Assembly: GCA_036417435.1 (NCBI GenBank)
Contig: JAZAQT010000027.1
Coordinates: forward strand, 1,116,001-1,180,000
DNA: 64,000 nt
Source: Inia geoffrensis
Lineage: Eukaryota; Chordata; Mammalia; Artiodactyla; Iniidae
Reading direction: 5' to 3'
The position numbers were made by a program, and so were the translations under genes. Under the pieces are notes generated by a model that worked only from the letters and a program-made list of their open reading frames with translations, did no database searches and had not been told where the DNA came from. This document shows, one piece after another, positions 37,164 to 51,050 of the stretch. Each line of letters begins with the position of its first letter. Position 1 is the stretch's first letter.

Positions 37164-38899
37164 TTGAGTCCATTTGGTTGAGCAAGGAGTAGCTCTTGTC
37201 TAATATATATTTGGCTTATGGAATGGTATCTGTCCTAATGTCAACCTCTGGTTTTATGCAGCCTCCCCACTCTCCTTTCCCCTTAAGCAAGCAAAAGTTT
37301 GTTTTGTAAATGTGAGACTCTCTTGTGTTTTGTAATGCAGTTCACACGTAGCCGTGTTTACATTCCCGGTATTAGTGATATCTTATGATGTTTCTTTTTC
37401 TGTGTGACTTATTTCACTTAGAATCATCGTAACTAAATCCACTCATTATGCTGCTACTGGTCTGTTGCCATTGATTTCATTGTTGAGTGATATTCCATTG
37501 TAGGGATGTACCACAACTTCTATATCCATTTTTCTCTTTCTGGGCTATTAAAGTTGTACCATAGTCAAGGCTCCCGTACACAGAGCAGCCCCAAACTTTG
37601 GTGTGGCTGTGTCTTTTTCATTTAAATTTTCCGAATCTATAGCACCATAAGTGGAAGTGCCCTAGGCTCTCTAGCTTGGTTTTTTCTTTGTTCCAGGAAA
37701 CACCATCCACTTCTCCAGAGTGGCTGTTGGCAATTTACATCCCGCCCATCAGCATAACAAGGCTGCCGGTTCTCCATGGCCTGTCCTGCCTCTCTGGATT
37801 TTACACTTTTTTCGGACGGCCCTTTGGATCGGTGGGAAGTGAGACTGCCTTGTAGTGCGGATTTCCACTGCAGGCTTGCTTGGTTGGCCAAAAAGGGCGT
37901 ATGCGTTTTTTCCTGAATATATTCAGGAAAAAACGCATACGCCCTTTTTGGCCAAGTGCATCACTGTCGAACTGCTGCCTCTTTTCCTACGCTTTCAGAG
38001 CAATTCTTATCTACCCCCTGATATCTATTTTCTGCAATTCTGCGTCGCGTTCAAATCCTCTTCACAGCCTTCCTTCAATAAATTTTTGGATGATAGGGGT
38101 CATTTGGAACTCTGCAGGATTTTGAGTTACAGTGCCACAAATCTCCTTTTCTCAACTCGCTTTCTTGTGAGCTGACCGCAAACCCGAAGAATTGCTTCAG
38201 GCCCTAATCTCGTTCCGGCATGGCACGCTGAGCCTTTGATGAATTCTTCTTCCTGTAGGGAAATCAGTGTTCAATGTGCCCATCGAAACACATCAAGTTA
38301 GCTGCTCATTCGTTCTCCTTATTCCTGTTCATCTTCCACAGAAATTGCAAACTGTGCCAAACAAGAGGTCAAAGGCACTGACTCTCCAAGTGGGGAGAAT
38401 GTTAATATTGCATCTGGAACGGCGAACTCGAGTACCAGGGGGCTAAAATGGCGATGAGTTTTAGAAATTGTGCCTGATCACTTCGTGGACCATATTCTGG
38501 GTTTTTCATGCATATTTTAGCTGAAGGATAAATCCCTTACACGTGGAGATTTGGGACCCGTGGAATGGGAACCATGCACCATTACCTCAAAGGGTCTGCA
38601 TTCCCTCACCAATAGTATCAGCCCCAAGTGTCCAGCCTTATCTCTCATACAGCTGTGGATGTAGAGGTGGTAAATCCAAGATTCCTCACAAGCCCTGAAG
38701 GACTTATTTAAGAATTTCTCTCTATTTGACAGTCCTTGTGTTTTCTTTTTCAAATTTATTTTTATAAGGGGATTTAGCTTATTGACACTGCTGTGTGTAT
38801 GCTGCTGTACACAAATGATTTTCTTATGGAGACCTATAAATGTATGGGTTTTAATTTTCTTCATAGTCAGGTATATTCCTAAGTTTTGAATACGGGGTG
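37164..38899. repeat. Satellite unit U18
   Basis: Palindrome 37884-37955 is perfect. Matches U15 up to about 38163, then differs ('gagctgaccg'). Variant 'ctctcatacagctg' near 38643. Confidence 0.95.
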
Positions 38900-40635
38900 T
38901 TGAGTCCATTTGGTTGAGCAAGGAGTAGCTCTTGTCTAATATATATTTGGCTTATGGAATGGTATCTGTCCTAATGTCAACCTCTGCTTTTATGCAGCCT
39001 CCCCACTCTCCTTTGCCCTTAAGCAAGCATAAGTTTCTTTTGTAAATGTGAGACTCTCTTGTGTTTTGTAATGCAGTTCACACGTAGCCGTGTTTACATT
39101 CCCGGTATTAGTGATATCTTATGATGTTTCTTTTTCTGTGTGACTTATTTCACTTAGAATCATCGTAACTAAATCCACTCATTATGCTGCTACTGGTCTG
39201 TTGCCATTGATTTCATTGTTGAGTGATATTCCATTGTAGGGATGTACCACAACTTCTATATCCATTTTTCTCTTTCTGGGCTATTAAAGTTGTACCATAG
39301 TCAAGGCTCCCGTACACAGAGCAGCCCCAAACTTTGGTGTGGCTGTGTCTTTTTCATTTAAATTTTCCGAATCTATAGCACCATAAGTGGAAGTGCCCTA
39401 GGCTCTCTAGCTTGGTTTTTTCTTTGTTCCAGGAAACACCATCCACTTCTCCAGAGTGGCTGTTGGCAATTTACATCCCGCCCATCAGCATAACAAGGCT
39501 GCTGGTTCTCCATGGCCTGTCCTGCCTCTCTGGTTTTTACACTTTTTTCGGACGGCCCTTTGGATCGGTGGGATGTGAGACTGCCTTGTAGTGCGGATGT
39601 CCATTGCAGGCTTGCTTGGTTGGCCAAAAAGGGCGTATGCGTTTTTTCCTGAATATATTCAGGAAAAAATGCATACGCCCTTTTTGGCCAAGTGCATCAC
39701 TGTCGAACTGCTGCCTCTTTTCCTACGCTTTCAGAGAAATTCTTATCTACCCCCTGATATCTATTTTCTGCAATTCTGCATCTCGTTCATGTCCTCTTCA
39801 CAGCCTTCCTTCAATAAATTTTTGGATGATAGGGGTCATTAGGAACTCTGCAGGATTGTGAGTTACAGTGCCACAAATCTCCTTTTCTCAACTCGCTTTC
39901 TTGTGAGCTGACCGCAAACCCGAAGAATTGCTTCAGGCCCTAATCTCGTTCCGGTATGGCACGCTGAGCCTTTGATGAATTCTTCTTCCTGTAGGGAAAT
40001 CAGTGTTCAATGTGCCCGTCCAAACACATCAAGTTAGCTGCTCATTCGTTCTCCTTATTCCTGTTCATCTTCCACAGAAATTGCAAACTGTGCCAAACAA
40101 GAAGTCAAAGGCACTGACTCTCCAAGTGGGGAGAATGTTAATATTGCATCTGGAACGGCGAACTCGAGTACCAGGGGGCTAAAATGGCGATGAGATTTAG
40201 AAATTGTGCCTGATCACTTCGTGGACCATATTCTGGGTTTTCCATGCATATTTTAGCTGAAGGATAAATCCCTTTCACGTGGAGATTTGGGACCCGTGGA
40301 ATGGGAACCATGCACCATTACCTCAAAGGGTCTGCATTCCCTCACCAATAGTATCAACCACAAGTGTCCAGCCTTATCTCTCCCACAGCTGTGGATGTAG
40401 AGGTGGTAAATCCAAGATTCCTCACAAGCCCTGAAGGACTTATTTAAGAATTTCTCTCTATTTGACAGTCCTTGTGTTTTCTTTTTCAAATTTATTTTTA
40501 TAAGGGGATTTAGCTTATTGACACTGCTGTGTGTATGCTGCTGTACACAAATGATTTTCTTATGGAGACCTATAAATGTATGGGTTTTAATTTTCTTCAT
40601 AGTCAGGTATATTCCTAGGTTTTGAATACGGGGTG
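38900..40635. repeat. Satellite unit U19
   Basis: Palindrome 39620-39691 with one right-arm change (aaaaaatgcatacg), shared with U16. 'gcatctcgttc' near 39778 is private. Confidence 0.95.
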
Positions 40636-42371
40636 TTGAGTCCATTTGGTTGAGCAAGGAGTAGCTCTTGTCTAATATATATTTGGCTTATGGAATGGTA
40701 TCTGTCCTAATGTCAACCTCTGGTTTTATGCAGCCTCCCCACTCTCCTTTCCCCTTAAGCAAGCATAAGTTTCTTTTGTTAATGTGAGACTCTCTTGTGT
40801 TTTGTAATGCAGTTCACACGTAGCCGTGTTTACATTCCCGGTATTAGTGATATCTTATGATGTTTCTTTTTCTGTGTGACTTATTTCACTTAGAATCATC
40901 GTAACTAAATCCACTCATTATGCTGCTACTGGTCTGTTGCCATTGATTTCATTGTTGAGTGATATTCCATTGTAGGGATGTACCACAACTTCTATATCCA
41001 TTTTTCTCTTTCTGGGCTATTAAAGTTGTACCATAGTCAAGGCTCCCGTACACAGAGCAGCCCCAAACTTTGGTGTGGCTGTGTCTTTTTCATTTAAATT
41101 TTCCGAATCTATAGCACCATAAGTGGAAGTGCCCTAGGCTCTCTAGCTTGGTTTTTTCTTTGTTCCAGGAAACACCATCCACTTCTCCAGAGTGGCTGTT
41201 GGCAATTTACATCACGCCCATCAGCATAACAAGGCTGCCGGTTCTCCATGGCCTGTCCTGCCTCTCTGGATTTTACACTTTTTTCGGACGGCCCTTTGGA
41301 TCGGTGTGAAGTGAGACTGCCTTGTAGTGCGGATTTCCACTGCAGGCTTGCTTGGTTGGCCAAAAAGGGCGTATGCGTTTTTTCCTGAATATATTCAGGA
41401 AAAAACGCATACGCCCTTTTTGGCCAAGTGCATCACTGTCGAACTGCTGCCTCTTTTCCTACGCTTTCAGAGCAATTCTTATCGACCCCCTGATATCTGT
41501 TTTCTGCAATTCTGCGTCGCGTTCAAATCCTCTTCACAGCCTTCCTTCAATAAATTTTTGGATGATAGGGGTCATTTGGAACTCTGCAGGATTGTGAGTT
41601 ACAGTGATAAAAATCTCCTTTTCTCCACTCACTTTCTTGTGAGCTGACCGCAAACCCGAAGAATTGCTTCAGGCCCTAATCTCGTTCTGGCATGGCACGC
41701 TGAGCCTTTGATGAATTCTTCTTCCTGTAGGGAAATCAGTGTTCAATGTGCCCGTCCAAACACATCAAGTTAGCTGCTCATTCGTTCTCCTTATTCCTGT
41801 TCATCTTCCACAGAAATTGCAAACTGTGCCAAACAAGAGGTCAAAGGCACTGACTCTCCAAGTGGGGAGAATGCTAATATTGCATCTGGAACAGCGAACT
41901 CGAGTACCAGGGGGCTAAAATGGCGATGAGTTTTAGAAATTGTGCCTGATCACTTCGTGGACCATATTCTGGGTTTTCCATGCATATTTTAGCTGAAGGA
42001 TAAATCCCTTACACGTGGAGATTTGGGACCCGTGGAATGGGAACCATGCACCATTACCTCAAAGGGTCTGCATTCCCTCACCAATAGTATCAGCCCCAAG
42101 AGTCCAGCCTTATCTCTCCCCCAGCTGTGGATGTAGAGGTGGTAAATCCAAGATTTCTCACAAGCCCTCAAGGGCTTATTTAAGAATTTCTCTCTATTTG
42201 ACAGTCCTTGTGTTTTCTTTTTCAAATTTATTTTTATAAGGGGATTTAGCTTATTGACACTGCTGTGTGTATGCTGCTGTACACAAATGATTTTCTTATG
42301 GAGACCTATAAATGTATGGGTTTTAATTTTCTTCATAGTCAGGTATATTCCTAGGTTTTGAATACGGGGTG
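40636..42371. repeat. Satellite unit U20
   Basis: Palindrome 41356-41427 is perfect. Counterpart of U17 one block later. 'gaatgctaatattg' near 41870 is private. Ends with the three-unit marker. Confidence 0.95.
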
Positions 42372-44107
42372 TTGAGTCCATTTGGTTGAGCAAGGAGTAG
42401 CTCTTGTCTAATATATATTTGGCTTATGGAATGGTATCTGTCCTAATGTCAACCTCTGGTTTTATGCAGCCTCCCCACTCTCCTTTCCCCTTAAGCAAGC
42501 AAAAGTTTGTTTTGTAAATGTGAGACTCTCTTGTGTTTTGTAATGCAGTTCACACGTAGCCGTCTTTACATTCCCGGTATTAGTGATATCTTATGATGTT
42601 TCTTTTTCTGTGTGACTTATTTCACTTAGAATCATCGTAACTAAATCCACTCATTATGCTGCTACTGGTCTGTTGCCATTGATTTCATTGTTGAGTGATA
42701 TTCCATTGTAGGGATGTACCACAACTTCTATATCCATTTTTCTCTTTCTGGGCTATTAAAGTTGTACCATAGTCAAGGCTCGCGTACACAGAGCAGCCCC
42801 AAACTTTGGTGTGGCTGTGTCTTTTTCATTTAAATTTTCCGAATCTATAGCACCATAAGTGGAAGTGCCCTAGGCTCTCTAGCTTGGTTTTTTCTTTGTT
42901 CCAGGAAACACCATCCACTTCTCCAGAGTGGCTGTTGGCAATTTACATCCCGCCCATCAGCATAACAAGGCTGCCGGTTCTCCATGGCCTGTCCTGCCTC
43001 TCTGGATTTTACACTTTTTTCGGACGGCCCTTTGGATCGGTGGGATGTGAGACTGCTTTGTAGTGCGGATGTCCATTGCAGGCTTGCTTGGTTGGCCAAA
43101 AAGGGCGTATCCGTTTTTTCCTGAATATATTCAGGAAAAAACGCATACGCCCTTTTTGGCCAAGTGCATCACTGTCGAACTGCTGCCTCTTTTCCTACGC
43201 TTTCAGAGAAATTCTTATCTACCCCCTGATATCTGTTTTCTGCAATTCTGCATCGCGTTCATGCCCTCTTCACAGCCTTCCTTCAATAAATTTTTGGATG
43301 ATAGGGGTCATTAGGAACTCTGCAGGATTGTGAGTTACAGTGCCACAAATCTCCTTTTCTCAACTCGCTTTCTTGTGAGCTGACCGCAAACCCGAAGAAT
43401 TGCTTCAGGCCCTAATCTCGTTCCGGCATGGCACGCTGAGCCTTTGATGAATTCTTCTTCCTGTAGGGAAATCAGTGTTCAATGTGCCCGTCCAAACACA
43501 TCAAGTTAGCTGCTCATTCGTTCTCCTTATTCCTGTTCATCTTCCACAGAAATTGCAAACTGTGCCAAACAAGAGGTCAAAGGCACTGACTCTCCAAGTG
43601 GGGAGAATGTTAATATTGCATCTGGAACGGCGAACTCGAGTACCAGGGGGCTAAAATGGCAATGAGTTTTAGAAATTGTGCCTGATCACTTCGTGGACCA
43701 TATTCTGGGTTTTCCATGCATATTTTAGCTGAAGGATAAATCCCTTTCACGTGGAGATTTGGGACCCGTGGAATGGGAACCATGCACCATTAACTCAAAG
43801 GGTCTGCATTCCCTCACCAATAGTATCAGCCCCAAGTGTCCAGCCTTATCTCTCCCACAGCTGTGGATGTAGAGGTGGTAAATCCAAGATTCCTCACAAG
43901 CCCTGAAGGACTTATTTAAGAATTTCTCTCTATTTGACAGTCCTTGTGTTTTCTTTTTCAAATTTATTTTTATAAGGGGATTTAGCTTATTGACACTGCT
44001 GTGTGTATGCTGCTGTACACAAATGATTTTCTTATGGAGACCTATAAATGTATGGGTTTTAATTTTCTTCATAGTCAGGTATATTCCTAGGTTTTGAATA
44101 CGGGGTG
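42372..44107. repeat. Satellite unit U21
   Basis: Palindrome 43092-43163 with one left-arm change (gtatccg). 'aaaatggcaatgag' near 43655 alters the YY1-like motif. 'taactcaaaggg' near 43792 is shared with U10 and U12. Confidence 0.95.
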
Positions 44108-45842
44108 TTGAGTCCATTTGGTTGAGCAAGGAGTAGCTCTTGTCTAATATACATTTGGCTTATGGAATGGTATCTGTCCTAATGTCAACCTCTGGTTTTA
44201 TGCAGCCTCCCCACTCTCCTTTCCCCTTAAGCAAGCATAAGTTTCTTTTGTAAATGTGAGACTCTCTTGTGTTTTGTAATGCAGTTCACACGTAGCCGTG
44301 TTTACATTCCCGATATTAGTGATATCTTATGATGTTTCTTTTCCTGTGTGACTTATTTCACTTAGAATCATCGTAACTAAATCCACTCATTATGCTGCTA
44401 CTGGTCTGTTGCCATTGATTTCATTGTTGAGTGATATTCCATTGTAGGGATGTACCACAACTTCTATATCCATTTTTCTCTTTCTGGGCTATTAAAGTTG
44501 TACCATAGTCAAGGCTCCCATACACAGAGCAGCCCCTAACTTTGGTGTGGCTGTGTCTTTTTCATTTAAATTTTCCGAATCTATAGCACCATAAGTGGAA
44601 GTGCCCTAGGCTCTCTAGCTTGGTTTTTTCTTTGTTCCAGGAAACACCATCCACTTCTCCAGAGTGGCTGTTGGCAGTTTACATCACGCCCATCAGCATA
44701 ACAAGGCTGCCGGTTCTCCATGGCCTGTCCTGCCTCTCTGGATTTTACACTTTTTTCGGACGGCCCTTTGGATCGGTGTGAAGTGAGACTGCCTTGTAGT
44801 GCGGATTTCCACTGCAGGCTTGCTTGGTTGGCCAAAAAGGGCGTATGCGTTTTTTCCTGAATATATTCAGGAAAAAACGCATACGCCCTTTTTGGCCAAG
44901 TGCATCACTGTCGAACTGCTGCCTCTTTTCCTACGCTTTCAGAGCAATTCTTATCTACCCCCGATATCTGTTTTCTGCAATTCTGCATCGCGTTCATGTC
45001 CTCTTCACAGCCTTCCGTCAATAAATTTTTGGATGATAGGGGTCATTAGGAACTCTGCAGGATTGTGAGTTACAGTGCCACAAATCTCCTTTTCTCAACT
45101 CGCTTTCTTGTGAGCTGACCGCAAACCCAAAGAATTGCTTCAGGCCCTAATCTCGTTCCGGCATGGCACGCTGAGCCTTTGATGAATTCTTCTTCCTGTA
45201 GGGAAATCAGTGTTCAATGTGCCCGTCCAAACACATCAAGTTAGCTGCTCATTCGTTCTCCTTATTCCTGTTCATCTTCCACAGAAATTGCAAACTGTGC
45301 CAAACAAGAGGTCAAAGGCACTGACTCTCCAAGTGGGGAGAATGTTAATATTGCATCTGGAACGGCGAACTCGAGTACCAGGGGGCTAAAATGGCGATGA
45401 GTTTTAGAAATTGTGCCTGATCACTTCGTGGACCATATTCTGGGTTTTCCATGCATATTTTAGCTGAAGGATAAATCCCTTTCACGTGGAGATTTGGGAC
45501 CCGTGGAATGGGAACCATGCACCATTACCTCAAAGGGTCTGCATTCCCTCACCAATAGTATCAGCCCCAAGTGTCCAGCCTTATCTCTCCCACAGCTGTG
45601 GATGTAGAGGTGGTAAATCCAAGATTCCTCACAAGCCCTGAAGGACTTATTTAAGAATTTCTCTCTATTTGACAGTCCTTGTGTTTTCTTTTTCAAATTT
45701 ATTTTTATAAGGGGATTTAGCTTATTGACACTGCTGTGTGTATGCTGCTGTACACAAATGATTTTCTTATGGAGACCTATAAATGTATGGGTTTTAATTT
45801 TCTTCATAGTCAGGTATATTCCTAGGTTTTGAATACGGGGTG
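44108..45842. repeat. Satellite unit U22 (1735 bp)
   Basis: Palindrome 44828-44899 is perfect. One base is lost near 44962 ('taccccc gatatc' instead of 'tacccccTgatatc'), which shifts the phase of all following units and joins two plus-strand frames. Confidence 0.95.
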
Positions 45843-47578
45843 TTGAGTCCATTTGGTTGAGCAAGGAGTAGCTCTTGTCTAATATATATTTGGCTTATGG
45901 AATGGTATCTGTCCTAATGTCAACCTCTGGTTTTATGCAGCCTCCCCACTCTCCTTTCCCCTTAAGCAAGCATAAGTTTCTTTTGTAAATGTGAGACTCT
46001 CTTGTGTTTTGTAATGCAGTTCACACGTAGCTGTGTTTACATTCCCGATATTAGTGATATCTTATGATGTTTCTTTTTCTGTGTGACTTATTTCACTTAG
46101 AATCATCGTAACTAAATCCACTCATTATGCTGCTACTGGTCTGTTGCCATTGATTTCATTGTTGAGTGATATTCCATTGTAGGGATGTACCACAACTTCT
46201 ATATCCATTTTTCTCTTTCTGGGCTATTAAAGTTGTACCATAGTCAAGGCTCCCGTACACAGAGCAGGCCCAAACTTTGGTGTGGCTGTGTCTTTTTCAT
46301 TTAAATTTTCCGAATCTATAGCACCATAAGTGGAAGTGCCCTAGGCTCTCTAGCTTGGTTTTTTCTTTGTTCCAGGAAACACCATCCACTTCTCCAGAGT
46401 GACTGTTGGCAATTTACATCACGCCCATCAGAATAACAAGGCTGCCGGTTCTCCATGGCCTGTCCTGCCTCTCTGGATTTTACACTTTTTTCGGACGGCC
46501 CTTTGGATCGGTGTGAAGTGAGACTGCCTTGTAGTGCGGATTTCCACTGCAGGCTTGCTTGGTTGGCCAAAAAGGGCGTATGCGTTTTTTCCTGAATATA
46601 TTCAGGAAAAAACGCATACGCCCTTTTTGGCCAAGTGCATCACTGTCGAACTGCTGCCTCTTTTCCTACGCTTTCAGAGCAATTCTTATCTACCCCCTGA
46701 TATCTGTTTTCTGCAATTCTGCATCGCGTTCATGTCCTCTTCACAGCCTTCCTTCAATAAATTTTTGGATGATAGGGGTCATTAGGAACTCTGCAGGATT
46801 GTGAGTTACAGTGCCACAAATCTCCTTTTCTCAACTCACTTTCTTGTGAGCTGACCGCAAACCCAAAGAATTGCTTCAGGCCCTAAACTCGTTCCGGCAT
46901 GGCATGCTGAGCCTTTGATGAATTCTTCTTCCTGTAGGGAAATCAGTGTTCAATGTGCCCGTCCAAACACATCAAGTTAGCTGCTCATTCGTTCTCCTTA
47001 TTCCTGTTCATCTTCCACAGAAATTGCAAACTGTGCCAAACAAGAGGTCAAAGGCACTGACTCTCCAAGTGAGGAGAATGTTAATATTGCATCTGGAACG
47101 GCAAACTCGAGTACCAGGGGGCTAAAATGGCGATGAGTTTTAGAAATTGTGCCTGATCACTTCGTGGACCATATTCTGGGTTTTCCATGCATATTTTAGC
47201 TGAAGGATAAATCCCTTACACGTGGAGATTTGGGACCCGTGGAATGGGAACCATGCACCATTACCTCAAAGGGTCTGCATTCCCTCACCAATAGTATCAG
47301 CCCCAAGAGTCCAGCCTTATCTCTCCCCCAGCTGTGGATGTAGAGGTGGTAAATCCAAGATTCCTCACAAGCCCTCAAGGGCTTATTTAAGAATTTCTCT
47401 CTATTTGACAGTCCTTGTGTTTTCTTTTTCAAATTTATTTTTATAAGGGGATTTAGCTTATTGACACTGCTGTGTGTATGCTGCTGTACACAAATGATTT
47501 TCTTATGGAGACCTATAAATGTATGGGTTTTAATTTTCTTCATAGTCAGGTATATTCCTAGGTTTTGAATACGGGGTG
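45843..47578. repeat. Satellite unit U23
   Basis: Palindrome 46563-46634 is perfect. Private changes 'gagtgactgttgg' and 'atcagaataac' near 46400-46435. Ends with the three-unit marker near 47375. Confidence 0.95.
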
Positions 47579-49314
47579 TTGAGTCCATTTGGTTGAGCAA
47601 GGAGTAGCTCTTGTCTAATATATATTTGGCTTATGGAATGGTATCTGTCCTAATGTCAACCTCTGGTTTTATGCAGCCTCCCCACTCTCCTTTCCCCTTA
47701 AGCAAGCAAAAGTTTGTTTTGTAAATGTGAGACTCTCTTGTGTTTTGTAATGCAGTTCACACGTAGCCGTGTTTACATTCCCGGTATTAGTGATATCTTA
47801 TGATGTTTCTTTTTCTGTGTGACTTATTTCACTTAGAATCATCGTAACTAAATCCACTCATTATGCTGCTACTGGTCTGTTGCCATTGATTTCATTGTTG
47901 AGTGATATTCCATTGTAGGGATGTACCACAACTTCTATATCCATTTTTCTCTTTCTGGGCTATTAAAGTTGTACCATAGTCAAGGCTCCCGTACACAGAG
48001 CAGCCCCAAACTTTGGTGTGGCTGTGTCTTTTTCATTTAAATTTTCCGAATCTATAGCACCATAAGTGGAAGTGCCCTAGGCTCTCTAGCTTGGTTTTTT
48101 CTTTGTTCCAGGAAACACCATCCACTTCTCCAGAGTGGCTGTTGGCAATTTACATCACGCCCATCAGCATAACAAGGCTGCCGGTTCTCCATGGCCTGTC
48201 CTGCCTCTCTGGATTTTACACTTTTTTCGGACGGCCCTTTGGATCGGTGTGAAGTGAGACTGCCTTGTAGTGCGGATTTCCACTGCAGGCTTGCTTGGTT
48301 GGCCAAAAAGGGCGTATGCGTTTTTTCCTGAATATATTCAGGAAAAAACGCATACACCCTTTTTGGCCAAGTGCATCACTGTCGAACTGCTGCCTCTTTT
48401 CCTACGCTTTCAGAGCAATTCTTATCTACCCCCTGATATCTGTTTTCTGCAATTCTGCATCGCGTTCATGTCCTCTTCACAGCCTTCCTTCAATAAATTT
48501 TTGGATGATAGGGGTCATTAGGAACTCTGCAGGATTGTGAGTTACAGTGCCACAAATCTACTTTTTTCAACTCGCTTTCTTGTGAGCTGACCGCAAACCC
48601 AAAGAATTGCTTCAGGCCCTAATCTCGTTCCGGCATGGCACGCTGAGCCTTTGATGAATTCTTCTTCCTGTAGGGAAATCAGTGTTCAATGTGCCCGTCC
48701 AAACACATCAAGTTAGCTGCTCATTCGTTCTCCTTATTCCTGTTCATCTTCCACAGAAATTGCAAACTGTGCCAAACAAGAGGTCAAAGGCACTGACTCT
48801 CCAAGTGGGGAGAATGTTAATATTGCATCTGGAACGGCGAACTCGAGTACCAGGGGGCTAAAATGGCGATGAGTTTTAGAAATTGTGCCTGATCACTTCG
48901 TGGACCATATTCTGGGTTTTCCATGCATATTTTAGCTGAAGGATAAATCCCTTTCACGTGGAGATTTGGGACCCGTGGAATGGGAACCATGCACCATTAC
49001 CTCAAAGGGTCTGCATTCCCTCACCAATAGTATCAGCCCCAAGTGTCCAGCCTTATCTCTCCCACAGCTGTGGATGTAGAGGTGGTAAATCCAAGATTCC
49101 TCACAAGCCCTGAAGGACTTATTTAAGAATTTCTCTCTATTTGACAGTCCTTGTGTTTTCTTTTTCAAATTTATTTTTATAAGGGGATTTAGCTTATTGA
49201 CACTGCTGTGTGTATGCTGCTGTGCACAAATGATTTTCTTATGGAGACCTATAAATGTATGGGTTTTAATTTTCTTCATAGTCAGGTATATTCCTAGGTT
49301 TTGAATACGGGGTG
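47579..49314. repeat. Satellite unit U24
   Basis: Palindrome 48299-48370 with one right-arm change (catacaccc). 'aaacccaaagaatt' near 48594 is shared with U22 and U23. Confidence 0.95.
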
Positions 49315-51050
49315 TTGAGTCCATTTGGTTGAGCAAGGAGTAGCTCTTGTCTAATATATATTTGGCTTATGGAATGGTATCTGTCCTAATGTCAACCTCT
49401 GGTTTTATGCAGCCTCCCCACTCTCCTTTCCCCTTAAGCAAGCAAAAGTTTGTTTTGTAAATGTGAGACTCTCTTGTGTTTTGTAATGCAGTTCACACGT
49501 AGCCGTGTTTACATTCCCGGTATTAGTGATATCTTATGATGTTTCTTTTTCTGTGTGACTTATTTCACTTAGAATCATCGTAACTAAATCCACTCATTAT
49601 GCTGCTACTGGTCTGTTGCCATTGATTTCATTGTTGAGTGATATTCCATTGTAGGGATGTACCACAACTTCTATATCCATTTTTCTCTTTCTGGGCTATT
49701 AAAGTTGTACCATAGTCAAGGCTCCCGTACACAGAGCAGCCCCAAACTTTGGTGTGGCTGTGTCTTTTTCATTTAAATTTTCCGAATCTATAGCACCATA
49801 AGTGGAAGTGCCCTAGGCTCTCTAGCTTGGTTTTCTCTTTGTTCCAGGAAACACCATCCACTTCTCCAGAGTGGCTGTTGGCAATTTACATCCCGCCCAT
49901 CAGCATAACAAGGCTGCCGGTTCTCCATGGCCTGTCCTGCCTCTCTGGATTTTACACTTTTTTCGGACGGCCCTTTGGATCGGTGGGATGTGAGACTGCC
50001 TTGTAGTGCGGATGTCCATTGCAGGCTTGCTTGGTTGGCCAAAAAGGGCGTATGCGTTTTTTCCTGAATATATTCAGGAAAAAACGCATACGCCCTTTTT
50101 GGCCAAGTGCATCACTGTCGAACTGCTGCCTCTTTTCCTACTCTTTCAGAGCAATTCTTATCTACCCCCTGATATCTGTTTTCTGCAATTCTGCATCGCG
50201 TTCATGTCCTCTTCACAGCCTTCCTTCAATAAATTTTTGGATGATAGGGGTCATTAGGTACTCTGCAGGATTGTGAGTTACAGTACCACAAATCTTCTTT
50301 TCTCAACTCGCTTTCTTGTGAGCTGACCGCAAACCCGAAGAATTGCTTCAGGCCCTAATCTCGTTCCGGCATGGCACGCTGAGCCTTTGATGAATTCTTC
50401 TTCCTGTAGGGAAATCAGTGTTCAATGTGCCCGTCCAAACACATCAAGTTAGCTGCTCATTCGTTCTCCTTATTCCTGTTCATCTTCCACAGAAATTGCA
50501 AACTGTGCCAAACAAGAGGTCAAAGGCACTGACTCTCCAAGTGGGGAGAATGTTAATATTGCATCTGGAACGGCGAACTCGAGTACCAGGGGGCTAAAAT
50601 GGCGATGAGTTTTAGAAATTGTGCCTGATCACTTCGTGGACCATATTCTGGGTTTTCCATGCATATTTTAGCTGAAGGATAAATCCCTTTCACGTGGAGA
50701 TTTGGGACCCGTGGAATGGGAACCATGCACCATTACCTCAAAGGGTCTGCATTCCCTCACCAATAGTATCAGCCCCAAGTGTCCAGCCTTATCTCTCCCA
50801 CAGCTGTGGATGTAGAGGTGGTAAATCCAAGATTTCTCACAAGCCCTGAAGGACTTATTTAAGAATTTCTCTCTATTTGACAGTCCTTGTGTTTTCTTTT
50901 TCAAATTTATTTTTATAAGGGGATTTAGCTTATTGACACTGCTGTGTGTATGCTGCTGTACACAAATGATTTTCTTATGGAGACCTATAAATGTATGGGT
51001 TTTAATTTTCTTCATAGTCAGGTATATTCCTAGGTTTTGAATACGGGGTG
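49315..51050. repeat. Satellite unit U25
   Basis: Palindrome 50035-50106 is perfect. 'ttttctctttgttcc' near 49831 is shared with U26 and U29. 'cctactctttcag' near 50137 is private. Confidence 0.95.
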
